Source: Typhlomys cinereus
Taxonomy: Eukaryota; Chordata; Mammalia; Rodentia; Platacanthomyidae
Assembly (NCBI GenBank): GCA_023101885.1
Contig: JALPQD010000102.1
Span: forward strand, 4,338,971 to 4,402,970
Reading direction: 5' to 3'
Length of the DNA: 64,000 nt
The first letter of the stretch is position 1; each line of letters begins with the position of its first letter. Shown here in pieces: positions 45,606 through 57,369 of this stretch. The position numbers and the translations under genes are program-made. The notes below the pieces were generated by a model that saw only the letters and a list, made by a program, of their open reading frames with translations, was not told the origin of the DNA and did not search any database.

Positions 45606-45611
45606 GGGTTG

Positions 45612-45990
45612 GGAGTTGGGGAAATAGTTCACTGATTAGAGCAATCACACCAGCAAAAGGATCACAGATCAGATTCCTAGAGTCTAGCAAAAAAATGTGG
45701 AATGGACTTGACAGCCCGTTGTAATTTCAGCTTACAAAGATAGCAACCAAGAATTCCCAAAGTAAGATGGATATCCTGATAAATCCTATCAGCAAACTCT
45801 GGGTTTCATTAGAGACCTTATTTCAAAAGATTATGGTGGAAGCATGATCAGGGATGATTCCTGATATTAACCTTGGGCCTTCACATGCATGTGCACATGG
45901 ATACATGTCATCGACAATGTGAAGATACACAAACACTTGTCCCTCCACATATATGTATGAAAAATAAGTAAATAAATGAATGAATGAATA
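45612..45990 (+). mobile_element. B4-type SINE, diverged
   Basis: ggagttggggaaatagttcactgattagagc, ctctgggtttcattagagacc, attatggtggaagcatgatcaggg, cttgggccttcacatgcatgtgc, then an AAAT/ATTA tail. Confidence 0.75.
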
Positions 45991-46019
45991 AACAAATTAA
46001 TTAATTAAGCTTTTCCCCC

Positions 46020-46312
46020 AAAGTAATTCTATTGGGAAGTTTTGGATCCAGTAAGGAAAGGTCCTCAGTAAGAGGTTTTCAGATCAAGTGGGATGCTCTT
46101 ATTCTTTCTTTTCTTTGCATCCTTTTACAAGGAAAGCATTTTAACTCCACCTCGCTCCCCTTTTACTTTGTGTTTCTACACTACAGGCTTCTAAACAGTA
46201 GGGTCAATCCACCAGAGACTGCAATATCCGAAATTGTAAGCCCAAGTAAACCTGTTATCTTTATAACTTGACTATTTGAAGTTATAGCAACAAAAGCCTG
46301 ACTTTCATTTGC
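46020..46312 (+). mobile_element. MaLR-type LTR 3' part
   Basis: ccagagactgcaatatccgaaattgtaagcccaagtaaacctgttatc, then gttatagcaacaaaagcctgac: the R/U5-like end of a rodent MaLR LTR, including its 'aagtaaacct' signal region. Forward orientation. Confidence 0.65.
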
Positions 46313-46499
46313 AAGAATTTTGTTTAGCTCTGTTTAAATCTAGAACTACTTCTCAAACTTTTGTAGATACATGATGATTGCCTACTCAAGAATAAGTTAT
46401 AGAATGCTTCATTATAGAAAATGTAACATTAAACTGAACTCAGAGTGCTACTTTGCAAATTAAATTTAGAAAGCATTTACTATGTGAAAGCTGAATCCA

Positions 46500-46640
46500 G
46501 TGATAATTTCTTTATAAATATTATCACAGCTAATTCTTAAAATGACCTTAAGAGAGATTTTATAATGTTATATTATTTTTTGAGATGAGAAAATTAGGAC
46601 CCCAAGAGTTTATGCATTAATAAAAAAGATCCAACTAAGA
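46500..46640 (-). mobile_element. MIR fragment
   Basis: aatattatcacagctaattcttaaaatgacc, then ttttttgagatgagaaaattagg: antisense MIR. Confidence 0.6.
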
Positions 46641-46709
46641 GAAACACCAAGTAAAACTAAAAACCAAGTTGTCTGATGCCAAAGTTACACACCTCGGCAT
46701 GCTGTTATT

Positions 46710-47230
46710 CCTGTACAAAATCTTTTTTTAACTTTTTGTTGTTTTGGAATTTCATACATGAAGACAATGAATTTATATCATTTTTTACCCCTTATTTCCC
46801 ACTCCTATTCCCTCCCTCCTTGTTCCATTGCAAATCTTCCCCGCCATTTTCCTGTCCTTTTGCCTTCATGGCCCACTGACTTTCACCTGGGTCACCCGCA
46901 CTAACTGCATCTGATTCTTGAGAAAACATGTTTTATAGATGGGTATACCATTGAAGAAAGTGCCTCTCTTATGACCCTCATTCTAGACACTGCAATGACT
47001 CTCAGGGAGGTGTGGTGCTTCTTAAGATCTTGCCTATTCCTAAGGGAATTAAAAATAGACCATATCTTATGCAGGTCTTGAAGAAGTAGACCCAGATGCA
47101 GTGAGCTCATGGGTGCAGCAGTCATGTCCTGTGCAGAAGATAATGTCCGGCAGCACCGTCCTCACCCTCAGACTCTTATGCTTATGCTGCCTCTCCACTT
47201 TGTTCCCTGAAGACTCTTAGGGTAGTGGTT
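46710..47230 (-). mobile_element. Old rodent L1 3' UTR, minus strand
   Basis: Starts at a T-run (46717-46724) and passes a C/T tract (46785-46860). It then shows gatcttgcctattcc, atgcagtgagctcatggg, gcagtcatgtcctgtgcagaag, ctcagactcttatgc and tgttccctgaagactctta: an older relative of the L1 3' UTRs elsewhere in the window. Confidence 0.6.
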
Positions 47231-47269
47231 CCATATTACTTCTCAACATTTTATTTCTTTATTTTCTTG

Positions 47270-47420
47270 ATACACATGCAAAGTCAGGGAGTTCAGAGGA
47301 CAACTTTCAGAATTTGGTTCTCTCCTTTTACCATATGAGCTCCAGAGATTGATCAGGATCCAGATTTGTACAAAGGTGCCTTTAGCTGCTAAGCCATCAT
47401 ACAAACTGCCTTGCCCCCAC
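47270..47420 (-). mobile_element. B3-type SINE, minus strand
   Basis: cacatgcaaagtcagggagttcagaggacaacttt, tttggttctctccttttaccat, aaggtgcctttagctgctaagccatcat: reversed B3 with box A position at the right. Confidence 0.8.
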
Positions 47421-47429
47421 CCCACTCCC

Positions 47430-47815
47430 ATGTAAATTAATAGTTAAGGTTTATGCAATGTGTTTATAGAGTATCTGAGGATCATATCATACTTGAAGCT
47501 TTTTAAATAAATATTCTAAGTTTTAAAAATGCATAAATATGCTGTGTTTGGATTCCCTATATATAATGCTTTGAAAAGAATTATACTTCAGTGTTCAATA
47601 CCACCCTATCCTGGGGACCATTATTAGAAGAAGACATATCAAACTTATAATAAGATTACAGAAGTTGCTAAGGACATTATTCACCCAGATAAAAGACAAC
47701 ATTGTATTTTGATTTTTAAGTGGAAATCATTTTTTTTAAATTTCTCTGTAAGACAACATAAGCCATTAGAAAAACTAGGAGACAGAAGATAAATTTAAAA
47801 AGCTATTAAAGATAC
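47430..47815. other. Unassigned AT-rich interval
   Basis: Nothing recognised. Confidence 0.4.
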
Positions 47816-47817
47816 TC

Positions 47818-47905
47818 CTCAGAGTTGTGGAATAGTTTGGTAGTAGAGAGCTTGTTATCATAGAAGAAGTCTGGGTTCAGTCCTCAGTGCTGAAAGAAGA
47901 AAGCA
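47818..47905 (+). mobile_element. ID-like SINE with purine-rich tail
   Basis: agagttgtggaatagtttggtagtagagagcttgtt, then ggttcagtcctcagtgctg: an ID-type tRNA SINE. Its tail grades into the GGAA repeat. Confidence 0.75.
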
Positions 47906-48066
47906 GAAAGAAAAAGAGAGGGGGGAAAGAAGGAGAGAAAGAGAGAGATGTAGGGAGACAGGGAGAGAGAGAGGAAAGAAAGAAGGAAGGAAGGAAGAAA
48001 GGAAGGAAGGAAGGAAGGAAGGAAGGAAGGAAGGAAGGAAGGAAGGAAGGAAGGAAGGGGAAGGAA
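47894..48066. repeat. Polypurine tract with (GGAA)n
   Basis: Almost pure A/G for 170 bp; (ggaa)n from about 47975 to 48057. Mirror symmetry makes a triplex (H-DNA) possible. The Pro/Phe- and Lys/Glu-rich frames here are artefacts. Confidence 0.96.
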
Positions 48067-48069
48067 GTC

Positions 48070-48725
48070 AAATAATAAATAGACAGTACAACACTATATG
48101 TACATTATCCATATGCCTTTCAATGACCACTCCAAGAGCTCTGCTGAAACCCAGCAGCTTGGTGAATCCTCATAATCAATGACATTTTAATGCAATAGTT
48201 TAATAAGTGGTTAAATTTGCATTTTATAATTTCTGATAAGAATGTTTTGTCATTTATCTTTCTTCTTTCAATGATTTTCTATTTAGTTTCCTTATCTCTT
48301 TTCTATTAGAGGAATTTGGCTTTTGTATTTGAACTATGTGAGAATGTGGAACCTTGAGAGTGCATACATCTGTTTCAAATATTTTCCAAGTTCATTTTTA
48401 TCATAGTTTTCTGATATCTTAAACAGGTACTTTTTGACCAAACAGTCCCACTGTGACAACTGACTCTGGAATTGCATGTCAAAAGGCAAGAAGATATAGT
48501 CACAGTGTCCTCTTTCTTAAAGAAATCAGAAAAACACATCACTTTTGCCTAGCTAAACTAAAAGTGCTTCAGGTACTTAGGAAGTTTAGAAAATATTCAA
48601 TTTACTACCTTTAATGGAAATAAACTTTCATTATTTACTCAAATATAATAGAAGATAAAATTTCCTTCATTTGTGATTATCTGTTTCTCAGCCCTATGTA
48701 TTTTTCATGGTTAAAAACTCATCTG
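48070..48725. other. Unassigned interval, nothing recognised
   Basis: No feature supported. Confidence 0.4.
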
Positions 48726-48737
48726 AAGTTAATGTTA

Positions 48738-48898
48738 CAGGACTGGCTAGATGGCTCAGCTGGTAAGGTGCCTGCTTGCAAAACTGGTGACCTGAATTCA
48801 ATACTCAGAAACTCACATGGCGTTTCATGCCTGTGGGCCATGGCATGAACATGTTCACTTTCACATTCAAAATAAATAATAAATAAAATGCTTTTTAA
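48738..48898 (+). mobile_element. B3-type SINE with 12-bp TSD
   Basis: ggactggctagatggctcagctggtaaggtgcctgcttgc, gacctgaattcaatactcag, actcacatgg, then an AATAAATAATAAAT tail. TSD aagttaatgtta at 48726-48737 and 48899-48910. Confidence 0.88.
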
Positions 48899-48913
48899 AA
48901 GTTAATGTTAAAG

Positions 48914-49290
48914 GATTGGGGATATTGCTCAGCAGTTAAAGTACTTGCTGTGTAAGCAAAGGGACTAGAGTTCAGATCCTCGGATCCCATGTAAAATGTT
49001 AACCAGCTAAAATGCTAACAGGCCCCTCCCCCTGTAATTCCAGCCATGGAAATTAAAAATTAGGAATCCCAAGAATAAGCTGGTTAGCCAGACTAGTCTT
49101 ATACATTAGCTCTGAATTTGATTGGAGTAATAAACTCAAAATAAATTAGTTGAAACAACAGTCAAGAATAGTTCCTGATATGAATCTCTGGCACCCATAT
49201 ACATATGCTTATATGTGCACCCATGCAAACACACACATGCACTTACACATACTTGAGCACACATGCATATATACACCCATACATATGAAC
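48914..49290 (+). mobile_element. B4-type SINE, next to the B3
   Basis: ggattggggatattgctcagcagttaaag, gttcagatcctcggatccc, tgtaattccagccatggaa, aagctggttagccagactag and a CA-rich tail. It starts four bases after the B3's TSD, so the B3 inserted at the B4's 5' edge. Confidence 0.88.
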
Positions 49291-49411
49291 TAAAGTTGAA
49301 AAAATTCACTCTAGAAGCAAACTCCAAAAATAATACATTAATATATTAAGAACTCCCAAAAATAGTACTGAAAAATTTAAAACACTAAAAAATTTTGATT
49401 AAAATCATTAA

Positions 49412-49690
49412 TGGCACTAGAGAAATAAATCAGTGGCAAAAGGGTTTTCTATAAAATCATGAGGACCGGAGTGCAAATTCCTGTAACTCGCATTAAAACT
49501 AAGCTTGAGCATCTTCAATCCCTTACTCCTATGGAAAAAATCCCTGAAAGCCTAGTTTACACTGCAACAAACAACACAGAAACCCTGTATCAAACAAGAT
49601 GGAGGCAGAGAACTGAGACTGCCCTTTGACTCCCACATGTGTGTTGTGCATGCATCCTAGCATTTACATATGCACATGTGTGCACACAGA
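49412..49690 (+). mobile_element. B4-type SINE, diverged
   Basis: ggcactagagaaataaatcagtgg, catgaggaccggagtgcaaattc, aaaccctgtatcaaac, aagatggaggcagagaactgagac, gactcccacatgtgtg. B4 order with many changes. Confidence 0.65.
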
Positions 49691-51264
49691 GACAAAATCA
49701 GTAAAATAGGTACTATATTTTATAAACTTGCAATGATAAATTTGTCTTACAATTCGAAAGTCCAATATTTTCATAATCCCTACCTACAGTTAAATAGAGC
49801 GGTTTTGCTTGTTAGTTGGCTTAGCTCATCAGAAAGTTATGTCAGAGAATCTGCTAGGTGATTGCTTGGATCTATCTGACATCTTAAACAGCCATAGAAA
49901 TGAGCTGTAGTTTTGAAATGTCCTAAGGGAAGCACTGCAGTTGAAAATGTATGGTGATTATTATGTATTATATAAGTGTCTATGATGCTAAATCTGTTAG
50001 ACTTTCTGTACATGTTATTTATCAGTTCACCTTTTAATCATGGAATAGTTTTTGTTCTATGTAAATTCACATAATGGCCACTAAAAAGACTTTCCGAAGA
50101 TGAATTTCATTTTATGTTCACATAAAACCAGGGACCTGAAGTTCAATTAAGAGTAAAATACTATAAAACCCAGGGAAGTATAAACACTGCTTATATATCT
50201 CAGGATACACTTGGGGTTTTTATGTTTACTTGTGCCTTGGCACACTCAGGATTGAACCCACAGCCTTGCTCATTCTAGGCCATCTTTCCACCAGTAACCT
50301 GAGCCCTACCAGTGACACATTTAAAGGTAACGAGAGACACTGATAGAAAGGAAATCTCCGGCTGAAATCATTTCTTTCACATTTTTGAAATATTGCTGTT
50401 TGAGAAACATTTCTAGATAACTCTATAGTCACTTGAAGGTGACTTTTGAATTTTTCTTTACTTATTTTATGCCTGCAAATTTGAACCTGAATTAGAGGAT
50501 AATATATTAGAAAATTAGAAGGTCAGTGCAGAATATTTACATAGATATATTTCAGGAAGCCAAGTAAGGAAAACTCAACCACAAAAATAAGTGAAAGAGG
50601 GAGTTAAACAGAATCATCTATAAATTCAAAACAGAATCATCTATAAATTCAAATACTTTAAAAAATTTAAAGTCCTCAAACACTTAAAATATAAGCAATG
50701 CTAAAATAAAAGTGAAAAACTAAAATTGGAATCTTCCACATGGATGTCAGACAAAGGGTCATTCATTTCTTTTATGAAAAGGGCTCGGGCAAATTACTGG
50801 GGAAATGATAGTATCTTACTATAAATGTGAGAGACAAGATGGGATGACTCATGGAGAAAGTATTGTAAACTTTAACAGAACAAGCATTAGTAATTAATGC
50901 AATTGCCACAAGATACCATGTTTTAGTGTCAACACTCAGCAAGGGTTGAAAAGTACTGAAAGTGATGCGCTCATTCACTGGTGAATTCACTGAGCTAATT
51001 CTGTAAAGCAATCTTGCTAATGCAGAAAGAATTTTAAGAAGAAATGAATAAGAAATGAATGCTATTTCTGGTAATCTGCTCAAAAATTACTTAATGAGTT
51101 CTGGAAAAATGATTTTGCAGCAATTATTTATAATGATAAAATTGGTGAAATGTAAATGTCTAATAGGTAAATGAACTAAGTACAACTGTCCATTATATCT
51201 TGCTCTAACTGAAAACCTTTGCTCAAAAAATTCCATTACATAAGAGAAGATTCATAAAATATCT
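49691..51264. other. Unassigned interval with one ID-like element
   Basis: Apart from 50230-50312 and a 23-bp tandem repeat near 50608-50655 (aaacagaatcatctataaa twice), nothing is recognised. The 103-codon minus frame at 50772-51083 has no family match. Confidence 0.35.
50230..50312 (-). mobile_element. ID-like SINE, minus strand
   Basis: ttgtgccttggcacactcaggattgaacccacagccttgctcattctaggcc, then ccaccagtaacctgagccctacc: reversed ID element with box B-like gattgaaccc. Confidence 0.7.
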
Positions 51265-51525
51265 TCAGATTGGGAGATGACTCTATTCACACATGCAGGC
51301 ATGAAGATCTGAGGTTGTAATCCCAGCACTGGGAAGGCAGAGACAAGTGGATCCCTGGTCTGCTTACCAGCCAGTGTAGTCCACTCAGCCAGCCTCAGAC
51401 TAGTGAGAGGCCCGGTCTCAATGTCAATGTAAACAGATCATAAGGAACAATACAAGAGGCTGTCATGTGACCTCTACATGCATGTACATATGAACCCACA
51501 TGTACAGGAACACACACACTTAAAA
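51265..51525 (+). mobile_element. B4-type SINE
   Basis: gattgggagatgactctattcac, gttgtaatcccagcactgggaaggcagagacaagtggatccctgg, cagccagcctcagactagtgag, gacctctacatgcatgtac and a CA-rich tail. It shows the fused tRNA-head/7SL-middle structure of B4 well. Confidence 0.85.
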
Positions 51526-52102
51526 AAAGCACAAAGATAGAATAAAAATTATATATTCATATGATGTCAGTTGCTAAAATATTCTTTGATATGAAATTTT
51601 ATATAAACACATACAAAATACAAATATGTATTATGTGCAAATAAAGTATATATTCTTATTTACATGTATTTTTGAATCATGACATTTAGTTGACTACCTA
51701 AGACGCAATAGGAAACAGTAGACAACAACTCAAATGACAAACTACAAAGTAAATATATTAGCAGCAATGCCAAGCTGAAGATTTCATAGTGAGTTAGTCT
51801 GGGTGAAAAGTCTGGAATCTAAGGGATTAAGGGATCTAAGTAGAACAGTAGAAAAGGTCAATGACAAGAAAACCCACACCTTGGTGTCTCTGAGTTCTTT
51901 TCGGCCACGAGATCTCCAGTCTTGGGCTCCCAGAGATTCCTTTCGAAAAACCTTTCATCTCTCCTACGAATTTGGAATGCAAAGCAACTTCTCTATATAA
52001 TCTGCTAATATCTAGTCTCTGAATAGCTCCTAACCCTGGCCATTTCAAATACTACTACTTTCTTCCCACCCAGAAGAAATAGCTAGCTTCCCTTTTAGGC
52101 TT
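51526..52102. other. Unassigned interval, nothing recognised
   Basis: No feature supported; it carries the left TSD of the next L1. Confidence 0.4.
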
Positions 52103-52117
52103 CCCTGCTGTACTTTT

Positions 52118-52620
52118 TTTTTTCCCCGATCATGCAAACTTAACAGGTACACCTGTCCCCTCCCTTCCTCCATCCCCTCGATCCCCTGCTCCCCCTTTTT
52201 TCTCCCCCCTTCCCTCTCCATCCCCCAGTACCCCCCCCCACAATTTACGGAGCATCCTTTAATGTGCATGCCAAACTCTCCTCTGGGTCCTCTTCTCCGA
52301 TGAGGTGCAAGGATCCAGCGGAATTTCCCAGAATCCTTTCTTGTGTTCCCCTTAAGCATAGGAACACTACTGTGGCTGTTAATCCCTACCTCCAAGGATC
52401 CTAGCGCCTTTAGTCCATGCTAGACTTTGTGGGATCAATAATATGTTGGCCATTGCACAGTCCTAATAGACCATGCAAAGTCCTATTATGATTGCTTCGG
52501 CCCTAACTTGTGTGGAGTATCTTGCATATCATTACTCCTCCCATCCTTGTGCTCTTACAATCTTATCGCCCCCTCTTCTGCAAATTTCTTTGAGCTTCAA
52601 GATGGGGAGAGATTAATCTC
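52118..52620 (-). mobile_element. 5'-truncated L1 3' end, type B, minus strand
   Basis: Minus strand: aatctctccccatcttgaagc, gaagagggggcgataagattg, gatatgcaagatactccac, agttagggccgaagc, tagcatggactaaaggcgc, aggggaacacaagaaagg, catcggagaagagg and a polypurine tract. TSD ccctgct(g/a)tactttt at 52103-52117 and 52621-52635, one mismatch. Confidence 0.92.
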
Positions 52621-52744
52621 CCCTGCTATACTTTTTACAAGTGTAATTTAGTGACAGTCTGATGCCTAATAACTTCCTCCACTTCTCTAGGACCAATCCC
52701 TTCTTGCTAATCTCTGTGTTCCCAAGACCCAGTAAGAATAAAAA

Positions 52745-52990
52745 TAGGTAGTATCTATTTATCAAATACCCTTCTGACTTCTTTAAACATCACAGTAATC
52801 TATTACCCAGTTACCAAAATCATTCTCTTGACAGTGTCTCTCTGCAACCCAGGGTTTCCTTAATGGTAGCATTTCAGACATGAGACAGCATGCCCAGCTT
52901 GATCATGATCTTTGTCTAAAGGACAACTGAGACACAAAGGCCCAAAGTTGCACAGCCAGTGAGATTCAAATCCAGGCAATCCAACATCGG
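52745..52990 (-). mobile_element. MIR split by a B1-like fragment
   Basis: aaacatcacagtaatctattacccagt, then after an interruption gacaactgagacacaaaggcccaaagttgcacagccagtgagattcaaatccagg follow antisense MIR. The interrupting piece 52838-52905 (cagtgtctctctgcaacccaggg, gcatgcccagctt) looks like a reversed B1. Confidence 0.7.
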
Positions 52991-54189
52991 TAATATAACC
53001 TATGCCTACCTGTTATAAGTACTCCACAAATAGTAGAAGAAATGAGCAAGGAAACGCATTAGCAATAAAATCTGTATTTGCTAGGAAATAATCATCAGCA
53101 GAGACATGCCCTGGAACAGCTGTAGCTCATCATTTCATGGTCACCTGACCATAATGGATGCCGAGGACTCTAACCTTATAATAGAAACACTAGGAACAAA
53201 GCTCCACAGACACCCTCATTATAAATTCAATTATAATGATTCCTTTAGAATAATAGACAGTCTGAAGCTTCAGATTTCAATGACAGATATGTGAAATTAA
53301 AAGATTTGAAGTAAAGGCATACATGCATCTACTGTAATTATAACAACTGACCAACCACAACACTCTTCTCTTCCTTTTTTTTCTTTCCTGTTAAAATTAG
53401 CTTTAAAAAAAGGTCTATAATTGCAAACAAGTTGTGCAGAATAAACAAGCCATTATTGTAATGAGGATGATTCTTGCAGAGGCTTATTTTTAAAAGCCAA
53501 ATTATAGACTCCCAGTCTAAATTGTATATGGTTTTTCTGTCACTTGCTTTCAAATTTAGTCCTGATTTGCATTTTGCCTGACCTACTAGTTAGAGCACAA
53601 GTTCACAGAGCCCCTCCAAAAGCACTAATGAGCTTAGGTAATAGCCACCACCACATAATTGTGCTCCATCGCATTTAAGTGTTTACTTTTTTACTGCTGC
53701 GTTTCTGCCTCTGAGATTTTAGAGATGCAATTATGCATTGCGAAATTTTTAAGTTGCCATCCTTGCTTGGACTATTTTTGCTATGCTTCATATTTAAACT
53801 GTGTAAGTGCATAAGTGGAGGTATGAAACAGCCAGGTTTTCCAGACTAAAAAATTACTGCTACTTAAATGGCAGAATTTCTGCTTGGTGGTTTCCTATTT
53901 CCATGCCTTGCCTCAGCTACATATCTTTTTAACCATCTGTTTCTTTCTGGCGACCGTGACAGGGAGGCAAGCAACTGTATCTGCATTACTATGCAGTTTG
54001 ACATCTGGTATCTAAATCCAACCATGGTATTTATTTGTGAATTGTTTAAATATGAGATCATATTAGTTACACTTGCAGATTCCTTGTCATTAATACTGTC
54101 AACCCTGTCTGTGATAGGATTGCATGCCATTTTGCATAAAGAGTGTTCATGCAGGTTGCATAAAATTTGGGTATACAGACATTAACTTT
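52991..54189. other. Unassigned interval, nothing recognised
   Basis: Unique-looking. Opposing frames at 53864-54185 (105 and 88 codons) show no family and no exon signals. Confidence 0.35.
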
Positions 54190-54512
54190 GTGAGTGAGGT
54201 GTGTGTGAGGGGGGTGTACATGCATGCATGCTTCCCAGTACAGACATGTGTGAAAGCTAGAGGTTAAAACTGGAATATTTTCCTCAACTACTTATCCACT
54301 TCATTTTTTATTTTAGACAGTGTACCTGGAACTCGCTGATGAAGCTGGATGGCAGGAAGCCCCTTGGATCCCTCTGTCTCCATTCCCCAGTTCTACGGTT
54401 ATTGGATTACATAACTGTGTGGGATAGAGGTTTTTACATAGGTATTTTGGAGTCAGGTCTTCATGCTCATATAGCAGTCACTTTGCCACTGAACCCAGTC
54501 TTCAGCCTAGTA
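54190..54512 (-). mobile_element. B4-type SINE, minus strand
   Basis: gtgtacatgcatgcatgcttccc, tttattttagacagtgtacctggaactcgctgatgaagctgg, ttttggagtcaggtcttcatgctcatatagcagtcactttgccactgaaccc: reversed B4. Confidence 0.8.
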
Positions 54513-54770
54513 CAAACTTTTATAAGAGACAAAAATAAATTACATATGAATTAAAATTAGAAATATGGGATATGACAGAGACAAGCTCAACACTCCTTGC
54601 AGCATTGAGGTGGCCTCCAAACTACTCTTTGTGAACAGGTTCAAATGCTGTTGAAACCATGATCTATATCTGTCACATTAGAAAAAGATTCTATTGATTC
54701 ATGCTAATTCAGAAAATTTTGCTATTCCTAAAAGAATAATAGAAATGAGCATTTAGAAAGTGAAGAACAG

Positions 54771-54990
54771 GGGGCTGGAGAGGTGGCTCAGGGGTTAAGC
54801 CTCTGCCTTGCAGGCGGAAGGTCCTGAGTTCAGATCCTAGACCCCACATATAGACGCCAGGCAGAAGCGGGAGCAGCCTGTGCTTCTGCTCCTGTTAGGG
54901 CGGAACCTGTGAATCCTGGGGCAGAGTAAACAAGGAGGAGGTGGAGACAGTCCATGGTGGTTCCCAAATTCATCCGTGGTTCTACACACA

Positions 54991-55042
<52 letters not shown>

Positions 55043-55070
55043 TGAATAAAATAATAAAAGAATAAAAAAA
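54771..55070 (+). mobile_element. CA-tailed SINE, type II, with TSD
   Basis: gggctggagaggtggctcaggggttaag (box A), ggtcctgagttcagatcct (box B), tagacgccaggcagaagcggg, gtggttcccaaattcatccgtgg, then (CA)n (54985-55040) and an AATAAA-rich tail. TSD agaaagtgaagaacag at 54755-54770 and 55071-55086, perfect. Confidence 0.96.
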
Positions 55071-55086
55071 AGAAAGTGAAGAACAG

Positions 55087-55165
55087 ACTATTGATGTGCT
55101 GTTCTGACATGCACAATGCCAGGGCTTTAATCCCCAGCACCACAAAAATAAATGAATAAGTAAAT
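55087..55165 (+). mobile_element. ID-like SINE, partial
   Basis: tgacatgcacaatgccagggctttaatccccagcaccacaaaaat: the 3' half of an ID element with a tail of AAAT units. Confidence 0.6.
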
Positions 55166-55332
55166 AAATCGTGGCTAACTAGTGATAGAGCACCATAGGA
55201 TGTTCTGGACCTTAGCAAATACCTAAATGCCAACGAGATGAAGCAATAGCTTGGTCTCATAAACACCACTTAAGATACAGTCTACAGTTGATGGTCACCA
55301 TCTTCTCAAAAAGAAAGAAATTTTCTTAAGCA

Positions 55333-55670
55333 TGATGGTTAGCATTAATTACCAAACTGATCCCAGAAGGCAGGTCCATCTCACAGAGATACTCAAGACT
55401 AAGTCTGGTCACTGGCCATGCTTGTGGGGAATTGTTTGATTGCATTAATTGATATGGGTAGACCCAACGTAGGAGTAGGCGAGCCTATTCTCTAGCCAGG
55501 TGGTCTGGAACTGCATAATGACAGAGCAAGTAGGACTTTTGAAAGATCACTGCAAATACAGGTGCCTACAGCAAACCTGGTCACCAGAGTTTGATACCCG
55601 GAGTTTACTTAGTGAAAAGGAAGAACCGACTTCTCAAGTTTTCCTTCGATCTCAAAGCATAAGGTAGAAT

Positions 55671-55706
<36 letters not shown>

Positions 55707-56049
55707 CCTCTCCATCTCTCTCCATATATATAAACATAAATATATGAAATACATTTATAGATATATAATTTATACATAATACATTTTATATGTATTATGT
55801 ATTTCACTCCATATATATTATATTTTTCTCTAATAAAATACAGAAATAAGAAGCAAGCATGCATGCATTAATTTCTTTTCTGTTTCTTTCCTGTGGATGT
55901 GATATGAGCACCTGCTTCGGTTTCCTGCTGCTGTAACAATCCCTCAAAGATGGATTGTGAGCTGGAGTCTGAACTGGAATTAAACCTGTTTGTCCCCATG
56001 TGCTTAGTGGGGTGTTTTGTTTGCAGCAATGTGTAATGAAACTAGAGCA
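55333..56049 (+). mobile_element. MaLR-type LTR with internal microsatellites
   Basis: tggttagcattaatt...aaactgatcc, cttgtggggaattgtttgattgcattaattgatatggg, gacccaacgtagg, then aagcaagcatgcatgcatt, gtggatgtgatatgagcacctgcttc, aagatggattgtgagctgg, gaaactagagca. Orientation forward. The middle (about 55561-55860) is replaced by (CT)n and TA-rich sequence. Confidence 0.7.
55675..55704. repeat. (CT)n microsatellite
   Basis: About 15 CT units followed by C/T- and TA-rich sequence. Confidence 0.95.
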
Positions 56050-56943
56050 CTTGTTTATTTTTTAGTTTGCTTAAGATCAGGTGACAATCCAAGTAAGGTG
56101 GGAGAGATCCAGCTATGTTTTTAATCCAACTCTGCATTAAAAACAATCTCAGGAAAGCAGCCAGGATTTTAATTGTGTTCCATGCTACATGAGAAGTAGG
56201 AAACTGATCTTTCCCATGAAAGAGGAAAAGTATCTACAAAAACTTGTGGAAAGCCTGTGGAAAGAAGTTTACTAATGCTTCTGATCCTTAAGGGACACAA
56301 AATCTTCAGTTAAGAAATCAGACATATCTGTTTTATAAACTACTTAAGAAATATCACTTTGTGAATTCTATGGAAAAATATCAAAAAAGAAAAAGGTAAA
56401 CCCAACATAAACCAAGCACTTATGTTTTTAGCTGAACTCAGTTCCCTTAGATTTCCTTAAAATATTAAGCTTATTGAATATTCTTTCCCATCTACCCACA
56501 ATCTTTATCTGCCCAGAAAACAAAGGTTCATTGAGTTTCCTTTGGCAAGACACCCTTTTGTATTCTGAAACACCTGTGCTAATCTGCATATGCTTCTCTT
56601 CGGGCTCTTATAAAAATGTATTTAGGTCACTTGCTTACATGGCCTTACCAGTCACCTTCTGTCATAAAAAGAGCACACAGCAAGTTCAATAATGCCAATG
56701 TATCTCACAGCAAGATTTTTTGTTACTCACAGGTCTGCAGGTCAGGTCTGTAGGACATCCCTCAAGTGTCCCATCATACTAAGTAACAGATGACAGAAGC
56801 ATGAGGAAGCTGTTGAATCAGTGGCCAGACAAAGCCATGGAAATAAGTGGAATTAGTCAAGGATACTTAATAAGCCTTGCTCAAAAGTGGTATACTAGTT
56901 CTGGTCAAGTTAATCATGAAGTCTTCACATAAGAAAACACCGA
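56050..56943. other. Unassigned interval, nothing recognised
   Basis: No gene or repeat supported. Confidence 0.4.
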
Positions 56944-56952
56944 GGGGCTGGA

Positions 56953-57177
56953 GAGATGGCTAAGGGGTTAAGAATCTGCCTTGCAGCAGAAGATCCTGAT
57001 TTCTGATCCCAGGTCCCATGTAAAAATGCCAGGTAGAAGTGATGGTGACCTGCACTTCTGGGTCTCATGGGCAGAGCCTGGGAAATCCCAGAGCAAAGCA
57101 AAAAGGAGGGACAAGCAATTCAGGATGATTCACAAAGTCACCCTTGGTCTTCCACAGGGACACACAGTGCCCTCTGA

Positions 57178-57228
<51 letters not shown>

Positions 57229-57245
57229 CACACATACAATAAATA
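56953..57245 (+). mobile_element. CA-tailed SINE, type I
   Basis: gggctggagagatggctaaggggttaag, agatcctgatttctgatccc, atgccaggtagaagtg, caattcaggatgattcacaaag, cacccttggtcttccacag, cacagtgccctctgagac, (AC)n at 57178-57222 and an AATAAA tail. Confidence 0.92.
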
Positions 57246-57369
57246 TATAAAATATTAAAAGTATGTATTGAAACCATGGTCAAAGGTAGGATGTAGTGTG
57301 AAACACGTGACCTTCAGTTCATGGCAACTTTCTATTTTCAAAGCTAGTAATGGCTAGGCAAGTTGTTCT

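Noticed and set aside
53864..54185. Opposing frames of 88 and 105 codons
   Set aside because: Mutual shadows; no family, no exon signals, chance length.
54771..54850. tRNA-like box A and box B sequences as genuine tRNA genes
   Set aside because: The box A/B-like region is the head of a SINE; no acceptor stem pairing or tRNA 3' end follows.
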